DNA of 5,417 bases from JAFDVL01 sp031371805 (GTDB lineage: Bacteria; Acidobacteriota; Blastocatellia; RBC074). The translations under genes and the position numbers were made by a program. Every line of letters begins with the position of its first letter. Positions within the stretch are counted from its first letter, which is position 1. The stretch lies in contig JANMKB010000433.1 of the NCBI GenBank assembly GCA_031371805.1, forward strand, positions 1 to 5,417, given 5' to 3'. The notes below the pieces were generated by a model that saw only the letters and a list, made by a program, of their open reading frames with translations, did no database searches and was not told the DNA's origin. Of this stretch, positions 5,279 through 5,417 are shown piece by piece.

Positions 5279-5417
5279 ATGGCGAAAAAAAATTCCCGGC
5301 TCGCTTTACTAACTCTCCTATTACTCCTTACTTGCAGCTTCAAAGAATGTTACAAGCAGGCTGGCAAAGGCGATGCGTTGCCGCAGCACATCAAAACGCT
5401 GGCGATTCCGGCATTTC
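5279..5417 (+). CDS. lptE: LptE-family LPS-assembly lipoprotein, N-terminal part, runs off the window
   Basis: Only 46 codons are visible. The LptE family forms the outer-membrane plug complex with LptD that inserts lipopolysaccharide into the outer leaflet. The start MAKKNSRLALLTLLLLLTCS has a basic n-region and a leucine-rich core (8-17) typical of an exported lipoprotein. YKQAGKGDALPQHIKTLAIPAF (25-46) matches the hallmark beginning of mature LptE (G-x-G-D-x-L-P-x-x-I-K-T-x-A-[IV]-P-x-F). The lipobox is unusual: C19 is preceded by LLT, and a second cysteine, C24, sits by the tyrosine where relatives usually have Cys-Gly-Tyr. AGG at 5267-5269, 9 nt before the ATG, can serve as ribosome site. 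The leuS-lptE neighbourhood, known from E. coli, supports the call despite the short fragment. Confidence 0.82.
   Translation, partial: MAKKNSRLALLTLLLLLTCSFKECYKQAGKGDALPQHIKTLAIPAF

Overview
The window looks like chromosomal DNA of a Gram-negative bacterium of moderate GC (about 50% in the stretches of leuS I counted). The end of the window starts an LptE-type outer-membrane lipoprotein, so the cell has an LPS-type outer membrane. The mix of a bacterial myo-inositol-phosphate synthase, a CmoB-like methyltransferase and a divergent LptE would fit Acidobacteriota (for example Blastocatellia). That placement is an impression from protein style, not a demonstrated assignment.

Layout. The left third (1-1617) is on the minus strand: a class I SAM-dependent methyltransferase with an extra C-terminal beta-rich region, followed by the 5' part of inositol-3-phosphate synthase, which runs off the left edge. 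The methyltransferase stop codon lies inside a long, nearly perfect hairpin. A divergent intergenic region of about 330-360 bp (1582/1618-1944) holds a plausible methyltransferase promoter, a 9-bp inverted repeat overlapping its -10 element, and two further hairpins. The right part is on the plus strand: leuS (leucyl-tRNA synthetase, complete, with catalytic and editing motifs intact), two small unrecognised genes, and the first 46 codons of lptE.

Main point of interest. leuS followed by lptE is a known neighbourhood (leuS-lptE-holA in Escherichia coli). Here about 740 bp separate them, carrying a tightly packed two-gene pair (5-bp gap, strong Shine-Dalgarno site for the second gene). The first protein (about 107 aa, no good ATG, possible frameshifted upstream extension) resembles the C-terminal tip of Rhs/polymorphic-toxin proteins. 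The second (91 aa, helical) sits where an immunity gene would sit. This suggests an orphan or degraded toxin-immunity cassette inserted into a housekeeping operon, but that reading is inference.

A second oddity is a short G-rich, repeat-like stretch inside leuS. It matches the canonical G-quadruplex pattern and encodes part of the variable linker between the catalytic and anticodon-binding domains.
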